The position numbers were made by a program, and so were the translations under genes. The notes beneath the pieces are model-generated. The model made no database searches, was not told the origin of the DNA, and saw only the letters and a program-made list of their open reading frames with translations. A stretch of 64,000 nt of DNA from Streptomyces malachitofuscus (lineage in GTDB: Bacteria; Actinomycetota; Actinomycetes; Streptomycetales; Streptomycetaceae), in the NCBI RefSeq assembly GCF_014650055.1, contig NZ_BMUF01000009.1, positions 215,082-279,081 on the forward strand, read 5' to 3'. Shown piece after piece: positions 42,298 through 51,215 of the stretch (its first letter is position 1; each line of letters opens with the position of its first letter).

Positions 42298-43539
42298 TCA
42301 GATCGGAAGGGTGACGCGCATCACGAGCCCTCCCCCTTCGCGCGGCTGTGCGTAGATGTGCCCGCCGTGCGCCCGGGCGACCGACCGCGCGATGGACAGA
42401 CCGAGACCGACACCCTTGTCGCTGCCCGTGCGCTCGGTCCGCAGCCGGCGGAACGGCTCGAAGAGGTTGTCGATCTCGTACGCCGGTACGACGGGGCCCG
42501 TGTTGGACACCACCAGCACCGCCTGGCCGTGCTGGACCTCGGTGGTGACCTCGACCCAGCCCTCCTCCGGCACGTTGTAGCGCACGGCGTTCTGCACCAG
42601 GTTCAGGGCGATGCGCTCCAGCAGCACACCGTTGCCCTGGACGACCGCGGGTTCACGGGTGCCGCGGAGCACCACGCCCTTGGCCTCCGCCTCCGCGTGC
42701 ACCTGATCGATCGCCTGACCGGCGACCTCGGCGAGGTCGACGGGCTTGCGCTCGACGATCTGGTTGTCGCTGCGGGCGAGCAGCAGCAGGCCCTCGACGA
42801 GCTGTTCGCTGCGCTCGTTGGTGGACAGCAGCGTCTTGCCCAGCTGCTGGAGCTCCACCGGCGCGTTCGGGTCGGAGAGATGGACCTCCAGGAGCGTGCG
42901 GTTGATCGCCAGCGGTGTGCGCAGCTCGTGCGAGGCGTTGCCCACGAACCGCTGTTGGGCCGTGAACGCCCGCTGGAGCCGCTCCAGCATGTCGTCGAAG
43001 GTGTCGGCCAGCTCCTTCAGCTCGTCGTCGGGGCCGTCCAGCTCGATCCGGCGGGACAGGTCCGAGCCGGCCACCGCGCGGGCGGTGCGGGTGATCCGGC
43101 CCAGCGGCGACAGGACCCGGCCGGCCATGGCGTAGCCGAAGGCGAAGGCGATGATCGCGAGACCGAGCAGGGCGAGCAGCGAGCGGCTGAGCAGATCGTC
43201 CAGGGCGTGCTGCCGCTGCTCGTTGACGCATTCGTTGAGCGCCCGGTTGAGGTCGTCCGCGGGCAGCGGCGAGCTGCGCAGGTTGCACAGGTCGCTGGAC
43301 ACCTCTCCCGAGAGGATCCGGAACGGCAGGTCGCTGCCCACGTTGAGCGCGTTCGCGGCGAGCAGGTAGATGATCGACAGCAGCATTATCCCGGCGATCA
43401 GGAACATGCCGCCGTAGAGCAGGGTCAGCCGTATCCGGATGGTCGGGCGCAGCCAGGGGAAGGGCGGTACCGGCCTGCGGGGGTCCCAGGTGGGCTTCGG
43501 CGGGGCCTGCGGGGACGCCGGCGTGGGGGTGGCGGCCAT
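42298..43539 (-). CDS. cutS: Sensor histidine kinase CutS
   Basis: A 413-residue sensor kinase matching CutS in length and partner. TM1 at about 42-64 is followed by a short extracellular domain (65-118) with two cysteines, Cys85 and Cys104. Then come TM2 (about 119-140), a HAMP domain, the H-box VGNASHELRTPLA, N-box NLVQNAVRYN and G-box GVGLGLSIARSV. Work on CutRS links the cysteine pair to sensing of extracytoplasmic redox or protein-folding stress; I recall this but cannot verify it here. ATG at 43539 starts just after the cutR stop; the ribosome site is weak, so coupling is likely. Confidence 0.92.
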   Translation of the reverse strand: MAATPTPASPQAPPKPTWDPRRPVPPFPWLRPTIRIRLTLLYGGMFLIAGIMLLSIIYLLAANALNVGSDLPFRILSGEVSSDLCNLRSSPLPADDLNRALNECVNEQRQHALDDLLSRSLLALLGLAIIAFAFGYAMAGRVLSPLGRITRTARAVAGSDLSRRIELDGPDDELKELADTFDDMLERLQRAFTAQQRFVGNASHELRTPLAINRTLLEVHLSDPNAPVELQQLGKTLLSTNERSEQLVEGLLLLARSDNQIVERKPVDLAEVAGQAIDQVHAEAEAKGVVLRGTREPAVVQGNGVLLERIALNLVQNAVRYNVPEEGWVEVTTEVQHGQAVLVVSNTGPVVPAYEIDNLFEPFRRLRTERTGSDKGVGLGLSIARSVARAHGGHIYAQPREGGGLVMRVTLPI

Positions 43540-43544
43540 GGGGA

Positions 43545-44198
43545 TCAGATCCGGTAACCCGAGCCGGGCACGGTCACGATGACCGGCGGCTCGCCCAGCT
43601 TGCGGCGCAGGGTCATCACGGTCACCCGGACCACATTGGTGAACGGGTCCGTGTTCTCGTCCCACGCCTTCTCCAACAGCTGCTCCGCGGAGACGACGGC
43701 TCCCTCACTGCGCATGAGCACCTCCAGCACGGCGAACTCCTTCGGCGCCAGCTGAACCTCCTTGCCGTCGCGGAACACCTCGCGGCGGTTGGGGTCGAGC
43801 TTGATCCCGGCGCGCTCCAGGACGGGCGGCAGCGGCACGCTGGTACGCCGCCCGAGGGCGCGCACGCGCGCGATGAGCTCGCTGAACGCGAAGGGCTTGG
43901 GCAGGTAGTCGTCGGCGCCGATCTCCAGTCCCTCGACCCGGTCGCTGACGTCGCCGGACGCGGTGAGCATCAGCACGCGCGTGGGCATGCCGAGCTCGAC
44001 GATCCTGCGGCAGACGTCGTCGCCGTGCACGAGCGGGAGGTCGCGGTCGAGGACGACCACGTCGTAGTCGTTGACGCCGATGCGCTCCAGGGCGGCCGCA
44101 CCGTCGTACACGACGTCGACGGCCATGGCCTCCCGGCGCAGCCCGGTGGCCACCGCATCGGCGAGCAGCTGCTCGTCCTCGACGACGAGTACGCGCAC
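43545..44198 (-). CDS. cutR: Response regulator CutR
   Basis: A 217-residue OmpR-family regulator identical in length to S. lividans CutR. The receiver has Asp51 (VVLDRDLP), Thr/Ser in LMLTASGD and Lys in YLPKPFAFSELIAR; the winged helix has FTNVVRVTVMTLRRKLGEPPVIVTVPGSGYRI. cutRS was among the first two-component systems found in Streptomyces. A TAAG-N7-TAAG direct repeat lies about 100 bases upstream, the spacing typical for OmpR-type dimers, so self-regulation is possible. Confidence 0.95.
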   Translation of the reverse strand: MRVLVVEDEQLLADAVATGLRREAMAVDVVYDGAAALERIGVNDYDVVVLDRDLPLVHGDDVCRRIVELGMPTRVLMLTASGDVSDRVEGLEIGADDYLPKPFAFSELIARVRALGRRTSVPLPPVLERAGIKLDPNRREVFRDGKEVQLAPKEFAVLEVLMRSEGAVVSAEQLLEKAWDENTDPFTNVVRVTVMTLRRKLGEPPVIVTVPGSGYRI

Positions 44199-44638
44199 GT
44201 CGCTTGTCCTTCCTCATGTCCCGCCCGCGCAGCGCCGAAGGGCGTACGCGGGCAGGGGTGCTGGTGGGTGTGTTGCCTCCATCCTGCCCTTTTCGGCCAT
44301 AAGTCGGCTGTAAGGCGGGTGGAGCAACGGCGGCGGAGGGGTGCGGGGCGCGGAACCTCCGGGCGAACGGGGCGGGAATACGAGATTTTCTCGCGCGGTT
44401 AGGTTTCCGCGGAAGGGAGCTTGGGGAGGACGGGTTTTACATCCCGCGATCACGCTCTGCACGTACCGCGCCACCATGCGGTGCCACGCAGTCCGCTTCC
44501 GCAGAGCGGGCGTGGATGTCCGGCACCGTCGCCGCTCGGCCGGGTGGCGCTGGGCATCCGCTTCTGGACGTGATCGTCCCTTCCGAACGGCACACCCCCG
44601 TGCCACCGACCCACCGACCCAGGACGAGGGGGCGCAGC
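44199..44638. other. Promoter region upstream of cutR, without genes
   Basis: About 440 bases with no supportable gene. A direct repeat TAAG at 44300-44303 and 44311-44314 is the most notable element and could be a CutR site. Further on the sequence is variable and includes the leader of the 57-residue gene with GAGGGGG before its start. Confidence 0.5.
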
Positions 44639-44812
44639 ATGGACGCATTCACCGCAGGACTTCTGCAGCGCATAAGGGCGACCGAGTCCGACCTGTCGCG
44701 GGCACGCGACGAGGGCGACGACTTCCTCGTCGACGTGGAACAGGGCGAACTGGACGACCTGCGTCGCCTCGCCGCCGAGCACGGCGTGGAGGTCGGCGCC
44801 CACAGCGTCTGA
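44639..44812 (+). CDS. Small conserved hypothetical protein, 57 residues
   Basis: A 57-residue acidic, helical protein (MDAFTAGLLQRIRATESDLSRARDEGDDFLVDVEQGELDDL...). GAGGGGG stands at ribosome-site distance before the ATG, codon use is typical, and a strong terminator follows. No known domain; it looks like a short coiled helix pair. Confidence 0.7.
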   Translation: MDAFTAGLLQRIRATESDLSRARDEGDDFLVDVEQGELDDLRRLAAEHGVEVGAHSV

Positions 44813-44827
44813 TCAACCGCACGTGAG

Positions 44828-44858
44828 CGGGCCCCGGCGAATCCAGCGCCGGGGCCCG
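44828..44858. terminator. Bidirectional terminator
   Basis: A 12-bp perfect stem (CGGGCCCCGGCG and complement) with a seven-base loop lies between the small plus-strand gene and the end of the minus-strand SuhB-like gene. Confidence 0.88.
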
Positions 44859-44882
44859 TTCCGTGTCAGCGGGCGGCCCGGG

Positions 44883-45707
44883 TCAGGGCGTCCCGTCGTG
44901 CCAGGCCCCCAGGTCCTCCAGGAGCGCCTGGAGGGGCCCGAAGACGCCGGGGCTGGCGGCGACGGTCAGAGCGCGCGAGGGGACGTCTCCCGGGCGGCCA
45001 CCGGTCAGCGCGCCCGCCTCCCGGGCGATCAGGTCCCCGGCGGCGAGGTCCCATGGGTGCAGTCCGCGCTCGTAGTAGCCGTCGAGGCGGCCCGCGGCGA
45101 CGTCGCACAGGTCGATGGCGGCCGAGCCGCCGCGCCGGATGTCCCGCAGGAGCGGGATCAGCCGCTGCACGACGTCCGCCTGGTGGGCGCGGACCTCGGT
45201 GACGTAGTTGAAGCCGGTCGAGACCAGGGCCTGGTCCAGGGGCGGTGAGGGGCGGCAGCTCAGCTCGCGCTCGCCGTCCCAGGCACCGGTGGCCCGGGCC
45301 CCGCCGCCGCGCACGGCGTAGTAGGCCTCGCCGCGCATGGGCGCCACCACGGCCCCGACGACGGTCTCGCCGTCCTGTTCAGCCGCGATGGAGACGGCCC
45401 AGGTGGGCAGGCCGTACAGGTAGTTCACCGTGCCGTCGAGCGGGTCGATCACCCAGCGGATGCCGCTGCTGCCCTCGGTGGAGGCGCCCTCCTCGCCGAG
45501 GAAGCCGTCGTCCGGGCGGCGCTCGGCGATCATCGTGGTGATCAGTTTCTCCGCCGCGATGTCCATCTCGGTGACGACGTCGATCGGGCTGGACTTGGTC
45601 GCGGCGACGGCGAGGTCGGCCGGGCGGCCGTCCCGCAGCAGGTCGCCGGCGCGGCGGGCGGCTTCCCGGGCCAGTTCCAGCAGTTCCGCGTGCAGGGGGT
45701 CGGTCAC
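44883..45707 (-). CDS. suhB: Inositol-1-monophosphatase family protein (SuhB-like)
   Basis: A 274-residue Mg-dependent phosphatase of the IMPase family. Metal-site motifs DVVTEMDIAAE, GFLGEEGAS, WVIDPLDGTVNYLYG and WDLAAGDLIAREAGA are all intact. It cleaves inositol phosphates or related sugar phosphates; SuhB homologues can also affect rRNA transcription. The GTG at 45707 is preferred because AGGAG lies directly before it; an ATG at 45719 overlapping the ferrochelatase stop is the alternative. It matches the mycobacterial order (Rv2701c). Confidence 0.9.
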   Translation of the reverse strand: MTDPLHAELLELAREAARRAGDLLRDGRPADLAVAATKSSPIDVVTEMDIAAEKLITTMIAERRPDDGFLGEEGASTEGSSGIRWVIDPLDGTVNYLYGLPTWAVSIAAEQDGETVVGAVVAPMRGEAYYAVRGGGARATGAWDGERELSCRPSPPLDQALVSTGFNYVTEVRAHQADVVQRLIPLLRDIRRGGSAAIDLCDVAAGRLDGYYERGLHPWDLAAGDLIAREAGALTGGRPGDVPSRALTVAASPGVFGPLQALLEDLGAWHDGTP

Positions 45708-45715
45708 GGGGCTCC

Positions 45716-46843
45716 TCATGCGTAGGGGCTGTCGACGCCCGCCGCGGCGGGACGCGGTGTGCGGGCGGGGCAGCAGCCCACGGGGCAGACGTCGTGGCTC
45801 GCGCCGAGGGCGCCCAGGGCGCACGGGGTGATGTCCTGCCCGCGTTCGGCCGCCGCACGCTCCACGATCAGCTCACGGACGGCGGCGGCGAACCGCGGGT
45901 CGTCGCCGACGGTCGCCGAGCGGCGCACCGGCAGTCCCAGCTCCGCGGCCTTGGCCGTGGCCTCGGTGTCGAGGTCGTAGAGGACCTCCATGTGGTCGGA
46001 GACGAAGCCGATGGGGGCCATCACCACGGCCGGGACCCCGGCGGCGTGCCGTTCCTCGAGGTGGTCGCAGATGTCGGGCTCCAGCCAGGGGATGTGCGGG
46101 GCGCCCGAGCGGGACTGGTAGACGAGCTGCCAGGGATGGTCGACGCCGGTGCGCTCCCGTACGGCGTCGGCGATCAGCCGGGCCACGTCCAGGTGCTGCG
46201 CGACGTACGCCCCGCCGTCGCCGTGGTCCTCGACGGGGCCGGAGGTGTCCGCGGCGGTGTTCGGGATGGAGTGGGTGCAGAAGGCGATGTGCGCGCCGTC
46301 CCGGACGTCCTCGGGGAGGTCCGCGAGCGACTGGACCACACCGTCGATCATGGGCTCGACGAAGCCGGGGTGGTTGAAGTAGTGCCGCAGCTTGTCGAGC
46401 TTCGGCAGTTCCAGGCCCTCAGCCTCCAGGGCCGCGAGGGCGTCGGCGAGGTTCTCGCGGTACTGGCGGCAGCCGGAGTACGAGGCATAGGCGCTGGTGG
46501 CGAGGACCAGGATGCGGCGGCGGCCGTCCTGGACCATCTCGCGCAGCGTGTCGGTGAGGTAGGGCGCCCAGTTGCGGTTGCCCCAGTGGACCGGCAGGTC
46601 CAGTCCGTGCTCGGCGAAGTCCTTGCGCAGCGCGTCCAGCAGGGCGCGGTTCTGGTCGTTGATGGGGCTGACCCCGCCGAAGAGGAAGTAGTGCTGCCCG
46701 ACCTCCTTGAGGCGTTCCTTGGGGATGCCTCGCCCGCGGGTCACGTTCTCCAGGAACGGGACCACGTCGTCCGGGCCCTCCGGGCCGCCGAAGGAGAGCA
46801 GGAGCAAAGCGTCATAGGGACTGGCGTCGAGCACGTCTGACAT
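45716..46843 (-). CDS. hemH: Ferrochelatase (coproporphyrin ferrochelatase type)
   Basis: A 375-residue enzyme that inserts Fe2+ into the porphyrin in the last part of haem synthesis; actinobacteria use the coproporphyrin route (then named CpfC). Seen: LLLSFGGPEGPDDV, SPINDQ, the metal/catalytic His in FCTHSIP, YQSRSG, IGFVSDHMEVLYDLD, and a C-terminal Cys cluster (C...CPVGCC) that in actinobacterial enzymes holds a 2Fe-2S centre. The N-terminal ATG at 46843 begins MSDVLDASPYDALLLLSF. It overlaps or abuts the SuhB gene downstream. Confidence 0.95.
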   Translation of the reverse strand: MSDVLDASPYDALLLLSFGGPEGPDDVVPFLENVTRGRGIPKERLKEVGQHYFLFGGVSPINDQNRALLDALRKDFAEHGLDLPVHWGNRNWAPYLTDTLREMVQDGRRRILVLATSAYASYSGCRQYRENLADALAALEAEGLELPKLDKLRHYFNHPGFVEPMIDGVVQSLADLPEDVRDGAHIAFCTHSIPNTAADTSGPVEDHGDGGAYVAQHLDVARLIADAVRERTGVDHPWQLVYQSRSGAPHIPWLEPDICDHLEERHAAGVPAVVMAPIGFVSDHMEVLYDLDTEATAKAAELGLPVRRSATVGDDPRFAAAVRELIVERAAAERGQDITPCALGALGASHDVCPVGCCPARTPRPAAAGVDSPYA

Positions 46844-46991
46844 GTCTCGATCCTGCCACTCGGCACCGCCGGCCGGGACACGGCGGGGGGTGTCCCGGCC
46901 CGTGCCCCGGTGAAACCCGGTGCATCGGAGTGACCCTGGCCGTAAGCTGTATCGACTGCGGTCGCACCTTACTGAGACCTTCGGAGACCCC

Positions 46992-48230
46992 GTGCCCAGC
47001 CCCTATCGCGCCCTGTTCGCCGCGCCCGGCAGCAAGGCCTTCTCCGCCGCGGGGTTCCTCGGCCGGATGCCGCTGTCCATGATGGGCATCGGCGTGGTGA
47101 CGATGATCTCCGAGCTGACCGGACGGTACGGACTGGCCGGGGCCCTGGCGGCCACGATCGCGCTCTCGGCGGCGGTGGCGGGCCCGCAGGTCTCGCGGCT
47201 GGTGGACCGGTACGGGCAGCGGCGGGTGCTGCGCCCGGCGACGCTGTTCTCGCTCGGCGCGGCGGCGGTGCTGCTGTTCGCCGCGCACTACGGGTGGCCG
47301 GAGTGGGTGCTGTTCGCCGCGTGCGTCGGCATCGGCTGCGTGCCGAGCCTCGGCGCGATGATCCGGGCGCGGTGGGCCGCCCTGTACCGGGGCACGCCGC
47401 AGCTGCACACCGCGTACTCCTTCGAGTCCGTGGTGGACGAGGTCTGCTTCATCTTCGGACCGATCGTCTCCATCGGGCTGTCCACGGCCTGGTTCCCGGA
47501 GGCCGGTCCGCTGCTCGCGGCGTGCTTCCTGGCGGCCGGGGTCTTCTGGCTGACCTCGCAGCGGGCCACCGAGCCCGCTCCGCATCCGCGCGAGGGCACG
47601 GGCGGCGGCACGGCGCTGCGTTCCGTGGGCCTCCAGGTGCTGGTCGCGACGTTCGTGGCGACGGGCGCGATCTTCGGTGCCGTGGACGTGGTCACGGTGG
47701 CCTTCGCCGAGGAGCAGGGGCACAAGGCGGCGGCCAGTGCGGTGCTCGCCGTGTACGCGCTGGGCTCGTGCGTGGCGGGCGCCGTGTTCGGGCTGCTGCA
47801 CTTCGCGGGGGCGGCGGAACGTCGTTGGCTGCTGGGCGTTTGCGCCATGGCCGTGAGTATGATCCCACTCCTACTGGTCGGGAACTTGCCGTTTCTGGCC
47901 GTGGCGCTGTTCGTTGCGGGTCTGTCCATCGCTCCGACGATGATCACGACGATGTCCCTCATCGAAGAGCACGTACCACGCGCGCAGCTCACCGAGGGCA
48001 TGACCTGGGTGAGCACGGGGCTCGCCGTCGGGGTCGCGGTCGGCTCCTCCGTGGCCGGCTGGGTGATCGACGCGGCCGGCGCGCGTGCCGGGTACGGGGT
48101 TCCGGCGGCGTCCGGGGCCGTCGCGGTCGCGGTCGGTTTCCTCGGGTACCGCCGGCTCAAGCGGCCGGCACCGGGTCGGGGAGGCTCCGTTGGGCAGCAC
48201 AGCGAGCGCGAGGAACGGCACATGGCGTAA
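46992..48230 (+). CDS. MFS transporter
   Basis: A 412-residue 12-helix major facilitator. The loop DRYGQRRVLRPATL carries the family A-like motif after TM2, and the two halves are related. Drug or metabolite efflux is likely but no substrate can be given. GTG at 46992 has GGAG upstream (tcggagacccc). The 3' end overlaps the following FAD oxidase gene by about 40 bases, so both are probably one operon. Divergent from hemH. Confidence 0.87.
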   Translation: MPSPYRALFAAPGSKAFSAAGFLGRMPLSMMGIGVVTMISELTGRYGLAGALAATIALSAAVAGPQVSRLVDRYGQRRVLRPATLFSLGAAAVLLFAAHYGWPEWVLFAACVGIGCVPSLGAMIRARWAALYRGTPQLHTAYSFESVVDEVCFIFGPIVSIGLSTAWFPEAGPLLAACFLAAGVFWLTSQRATEPAPHPREGTGGGTALRSVGLQVLVATFVATGAIFGAVDVVTVAFAEEQGHKAAASAVLAVYALGSCVAGAVFGLLHFAGAAERRWLLGVCAMAVSMIPLLLVGNLPFLAVALFVAGLSIAPTMITTMSLIEEHVPRAQLTEGMTWVSTGLAVGVAVGSSVAGWVIDAAGARAGYGVPAASGAVAVAVGFLGYRRLKRPAPGRGGSVGQHSEREERHMA

Positions 48231-49509
48231 CTGGGGAGGGACCGTCTCCGTCCGCCCCGCGCGGGAGGTCGCGCCCGCCTCCGTCGACGAGCTGGCCGCC
48301 GCCGTGCGCCGGGCCGCCGAGGACGGTCTGCCGGTGAAGGCGGTCGGCACCGGGCACTCCTTCACCTCGATAGCCGCCACCGACGGCCTGTTGATACGTC
48401 CTCAACTGTTGACGGGCATACGTGACATCGACCGTGCGGCGGGCACGGTCACGGTCGAGGCCGGCACGCCGCTCAAGAGACTCAACGTGGCTCTCGCGCG
48501 GGAGGGGCTGTCGCTGACCAACATGGGCGACATCATGGAGCAGACGGTCTCGGGGGCCATCAGTACCGGCACCCACGGCACGGGCCGCGACTCCGCCTCC
48601 GTCGCCGCCCAGATCCGTGGCCTGGAGCTGGTCACCGCCGACGGTTCGGTGCTCACCTGCTCCGAGAAGGAGAACCCGGACGTCTTCGCGGCCGCCCGCA
48701 TCGGTCTCGGCGCGCTCGGCATCATCACCGCGGTCACCTTCGCCGTGGAGCCGGTCTTCCTGCTCACGGCCCGCGAGGAGCCGATGCCCTTCGACCGGGT
48801 GTGTGCCGAATTTGACCAACTTCACGCGGAGAACGAGCACTTCGAGTTCTACTGGTTCCCGCACACCGGCAACACCAACACCAAGCGCAACAACCGCAGC
48901 GCGGGCCCGGAGCGGCCCGTACACCCGCTCAGGGGCTGGGTCGACGACGAACTCCTCTCCAACGGGGCGTTCCAGGTGGCCAACTGGGTCGGCCGCGCGG
49001 TGCCCGCCGGCATCCCCGCCATCGCCCGGATCTCCAGCAGGGCGCTCTCCGCGCGGACCTACACCGACATCCCTTACAAGGTCTTCACCTCGCCGCGCCG
49101 GGTGCGGTTCGTGGAGATGGAGTACGCCGTCCCGCGCGAGGCGCTCGTGGAGACGCTGCGGGAACTGAAGGCGATGGTCGACCGCTCGCCGCTGCGGATC
49201 AGCTTCCCGGTCGAGGTGCGCACCGCGCCGGCCGACGACATCACGCTGTCCACGGCATCCGGCCGGGACAGCGCGTACGTGGCCGTCCACATGTTCAAGG
49301 GCACCCCCTATCAGGGGTATTTCACCGCCGCCGAGCGCATTTTCACCGCCCATGAGGGGCGACCCCACTGGGGGAAGATCCACACGCGGGACGCCGAGTA
49401 CTTCTCCCGGGTGTATCCGCGCTTCGGGGAGTTCACGGCACTCCGGGACCGGCTGGATCCGGAACGCCGGTTCCGTAATGACTACTTGCGGAGGGTCCTG
49501 GGGGCATAG
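48190..49509 (+). CDS. FAD-linked oxidase, D-arabinono-1,4-lactone oxidase type
   Basis: A 439-residue VAO/PCMH-family flavoprotein: FAD-binding PCMH domain (VRPAREVAPASVDELAAAV, GTGHSFTSIAATDGLLI, TGTHGTGRDSASVAAQI) and an ALO-type C-terminal domain (YWFPHTGNTN, RVRFVEMEYAVPRE, PHWGKIHTRDAEYFSRVYPRFGEF). Family members oxidise sugar lactones or alditols with O2. The TTG at 48190 is chosen for GGGGAGG five bases before it and because it begins the conserved NGTWRNWGGTV quickly; it lies within the end of the MFS gene. Confidence 0.88.
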   Translation: MGSTASARNGTWRNWGGTVSVRPAREVAPASVDELAAAVRRAAEDGLPVKAVGTGHSFTSIAATDGLLIRPQLLTGIRDIDRAAGTVTVEAGTPLKRLNVALAREGLSLTNMGDIMEQTVSGAISTGTHGTGRDSASVAAQIRGLELVTADGSVLTCSEKENPDVFAAARIGLGALGIITAVTFAVEPVFLLTAREEPMPFDRVCAEFDQLHAENEHFEFYWFPHTGNTNTKRNNRSAGPERPVHPLRGWVDDELLSNGAFQVANWVGRAVPAGIPAIARISSRALSARTYTDIPYKVFTSPRRVRFVEMEYAVPREALVETLRELKAMVDRSPLRISFPVEVRTAPADDITLSTASGRDSAYVAVHMFKGTPYQGYFTAAERIFTAHEGRPHWGKIHTRDAEYFSRVYPRFGEFTALRDRLDPERRFRNDYLRRVLGA

Positions 49510-49823
49510 AGGATGCCTTGAGCGGCGCGCCGATCCACGCAGGTGGTCCGAATGGAGTACTGTTGCGAGCCCTGGGTCCGGTCTCCCGTCAGGGTGCTCG
49601 GGACCTTTGAGGACCGCCGGGAGGGGGCTAGTTGCACAGGGTGACGCAGTTGGTCACTTAGCGTTGCGAATAGGTAACCGTGCCATAACGGCGATCCAGG
49701 GCCCGCGCCCGACACGCCGGGCAACTCGGCAAGGTTGTGGCAGGCTGCACCCGGGCAGGCCACACTCGACTAGCGGAAGCAGCGACGCACGTGACGTCGG
49801 CAGGCACCACCCGGGAGGTCCCC
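49510..49823 (+). other. Upstream region of sepH
   Basis: About 310 bases without a gene. Contains a moderately AT-rich stretch at 49650-49690 (ttggtcacttagcgttgcga and ccataacg) that is the likely promoter, but spacing does not fit one clear -35/-10 pair. Confidence 0.4.
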
Positions 49824-50873
49824 ATGCCCGAACTGCGTGTCGTGGCCGTCTCGAATGACGGCACACGGCTGGTGCTGAAGGCTGCGGACAGCACGGAGTA
49901 CACGCTTCCGATCGACGAACGGCTCCGCGCCGCCGTGCGCGGCGACCGTCCCCGCCTCGGCCAGATCGAGATCGAGGTGGAGAGCCATCTCCGCCCCCGC
50001 GACATCCAGGCGCGTATACGAGCCGGCGCGACCGCGGAAGAGGTCGCCCAGATGGCCGGCATCCCCGTGGACCGCGTGCGCCGCTTCGAGGGCCCGGTCC
50101 TCGCCGAGCGCGCCTTCATGGCCGAGCGCGCCCGCAAGACCCCGGTGCGCCGGCCCGGCGAGAACTCCGGCCCTCCGCTCGGCGAGGCCGTTCACGAGCG
50201 GCTGCTGCTGCGCGGTGCGGAGAAGGACACCGTCCAGTGGGACTCCTGGCGCCGCGACGACGGCACCTGGGAAGTACTGCTGGTCTACCGCGTCGCGGGC
50301 GAACCGCACTCGGCGAGCTGGACGTACGACCCGCCCCGGCGGCTCGTACAGGCCGTCGACGACGAGGCGCGCTCGCTGATCGGCGAGTCCGACGACCTGG
50401 CCGCACCCGAGCCCAGCTTCCCGTTCGTCCCGCGCATCGCGCGCCTGCCGCGCGACCGTCCGCTGGACCGTCCCGGTGACCGCGAGCGGCCGAGCCTGCC
50501 CGCGCAGGCCTCCGAGCCTCCCGAGGAGTCCACGACGGCCACGGCCTCGGGCGAACGGGACTCGCTGACCAGCCTGCTGGAGGCGGTGCCGAGCTTCCGG
50601 GGCGACCTCGTCGTGCCGGAGCGCGCGCCCGAACCCGCCGCCGAGGAACCGGAGTCCGAGTCCGAGGCGGAGGAGCCGCCCGCTCCCGCGGCCTCGGCGG
50701 GTTCCGCCTACGCGGACGTCCTCATGCCGCGGTCCGTCGGCAGCCACCGTGACCGTCTCGTCGGCTCGACCGACCGTCAGGCCGAGGCGGACGGCGTCCG
50801 TCCGGGCCGGCGCGCGGCGGTGCCCAGCTGGGACGAGATCGTGTTCGGGACACGGCGGAAGAAGCAGGAGTAA
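49824..50873 (+). CDS. sepH: Cell-division regulator SepH
   Basis: A 349-residue protein of the SepH family (DUF3071). The conserved N-terminal domain (1-65, MPELRVVAVSNDGTRLVLKAADSTEYTLPIDE) is followed by a helix-turn-helix-like motif (about 68-92, RIRAGATAEEVAQMAGIPVDRVRRFE), an extended conserved part to about 190, and a long disordered acidic, Pro/Glu-rich tail. SepH binds FtsZ and promotes its assembly during division and sporulation septation in Streptomyces. ATG at 49824 has GGGAGG five bases upstream. Confidence 0.95.
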   Translation: MPELRVVAVSNDGTRLVLKAADSTEYTLPIDERLRAAVRGDRPRLGQIEIEVESHLRPRDIQARIRAGATAEEVAQMAGIPVDRVRRFEGPVLAERAFMAERARKTPVRRPGENSGPPLGEAVHERLLLRGAEKDTVQWDSWRRDDGTWEVLLVYRVAGEPHSASWTYDPPRRLVQAVDDEARSLIGESDDLAAPEPSFPFVPRIARLPRDRPLDRPGDRERPSLPAQASEPPEESTTATASGERDSLTSLLEAVPSFRGDLVVPERAPEPAAEEPESESEAEEPPAPAASAGSAYADVLMPRSVGSHRDRLVGSTDRQAEADGVRPGRRAAVPSWDEIVFGTRRKKQE

Positions 50874-51215
50874 ACCGTTCGGGCGGTCCGCACGGGCGGA
50901 CGGTTGACGGCGGGAAGATGTCCGAGGAGGCGTCCGTCGAGTGACGGGCGCCTCGTCGCGCCTGCCGCGGGAGCCCGGCGTCAGCTCTGATGCGCACCGT
51001 GGGCGCCGGGTGCGTGGTGTCGCCGTGCGTAACGCTCTCCAGGGGCCACCGAGCCCTGCGACGGTGCGGGGTGTCACCGCTCCGGCGAAGCCGAGAGGTG
51101 GCGGATCCGAGTCGGGGCGCGCCCGAGCGGCGTCGCCCGGCACGCGGGACTTCCGCGACCGGCCCATGGCGACGGGGACGCCACGGTGGACGTCCCCGAG
51201 CCGCTCCGCTCCCGG
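50874..51215. other. Intergenic region between sepH and the sulfurtransferase gene
   Basis: No supportable gene. A hairpin CGGGGACG/CGTCCCCG at 51173-51198 probably terminates the minus-strand sulfurtransferase gene; nothing else is clear. Confidence 0.5.

Noticed and set aside
49560..49780. Possible tRNA or structured RNA upstream of sepH
   Set aside because: Some hairpins are present, but no cloverleaf with a T-loop (GTTCRA) could be assembled.
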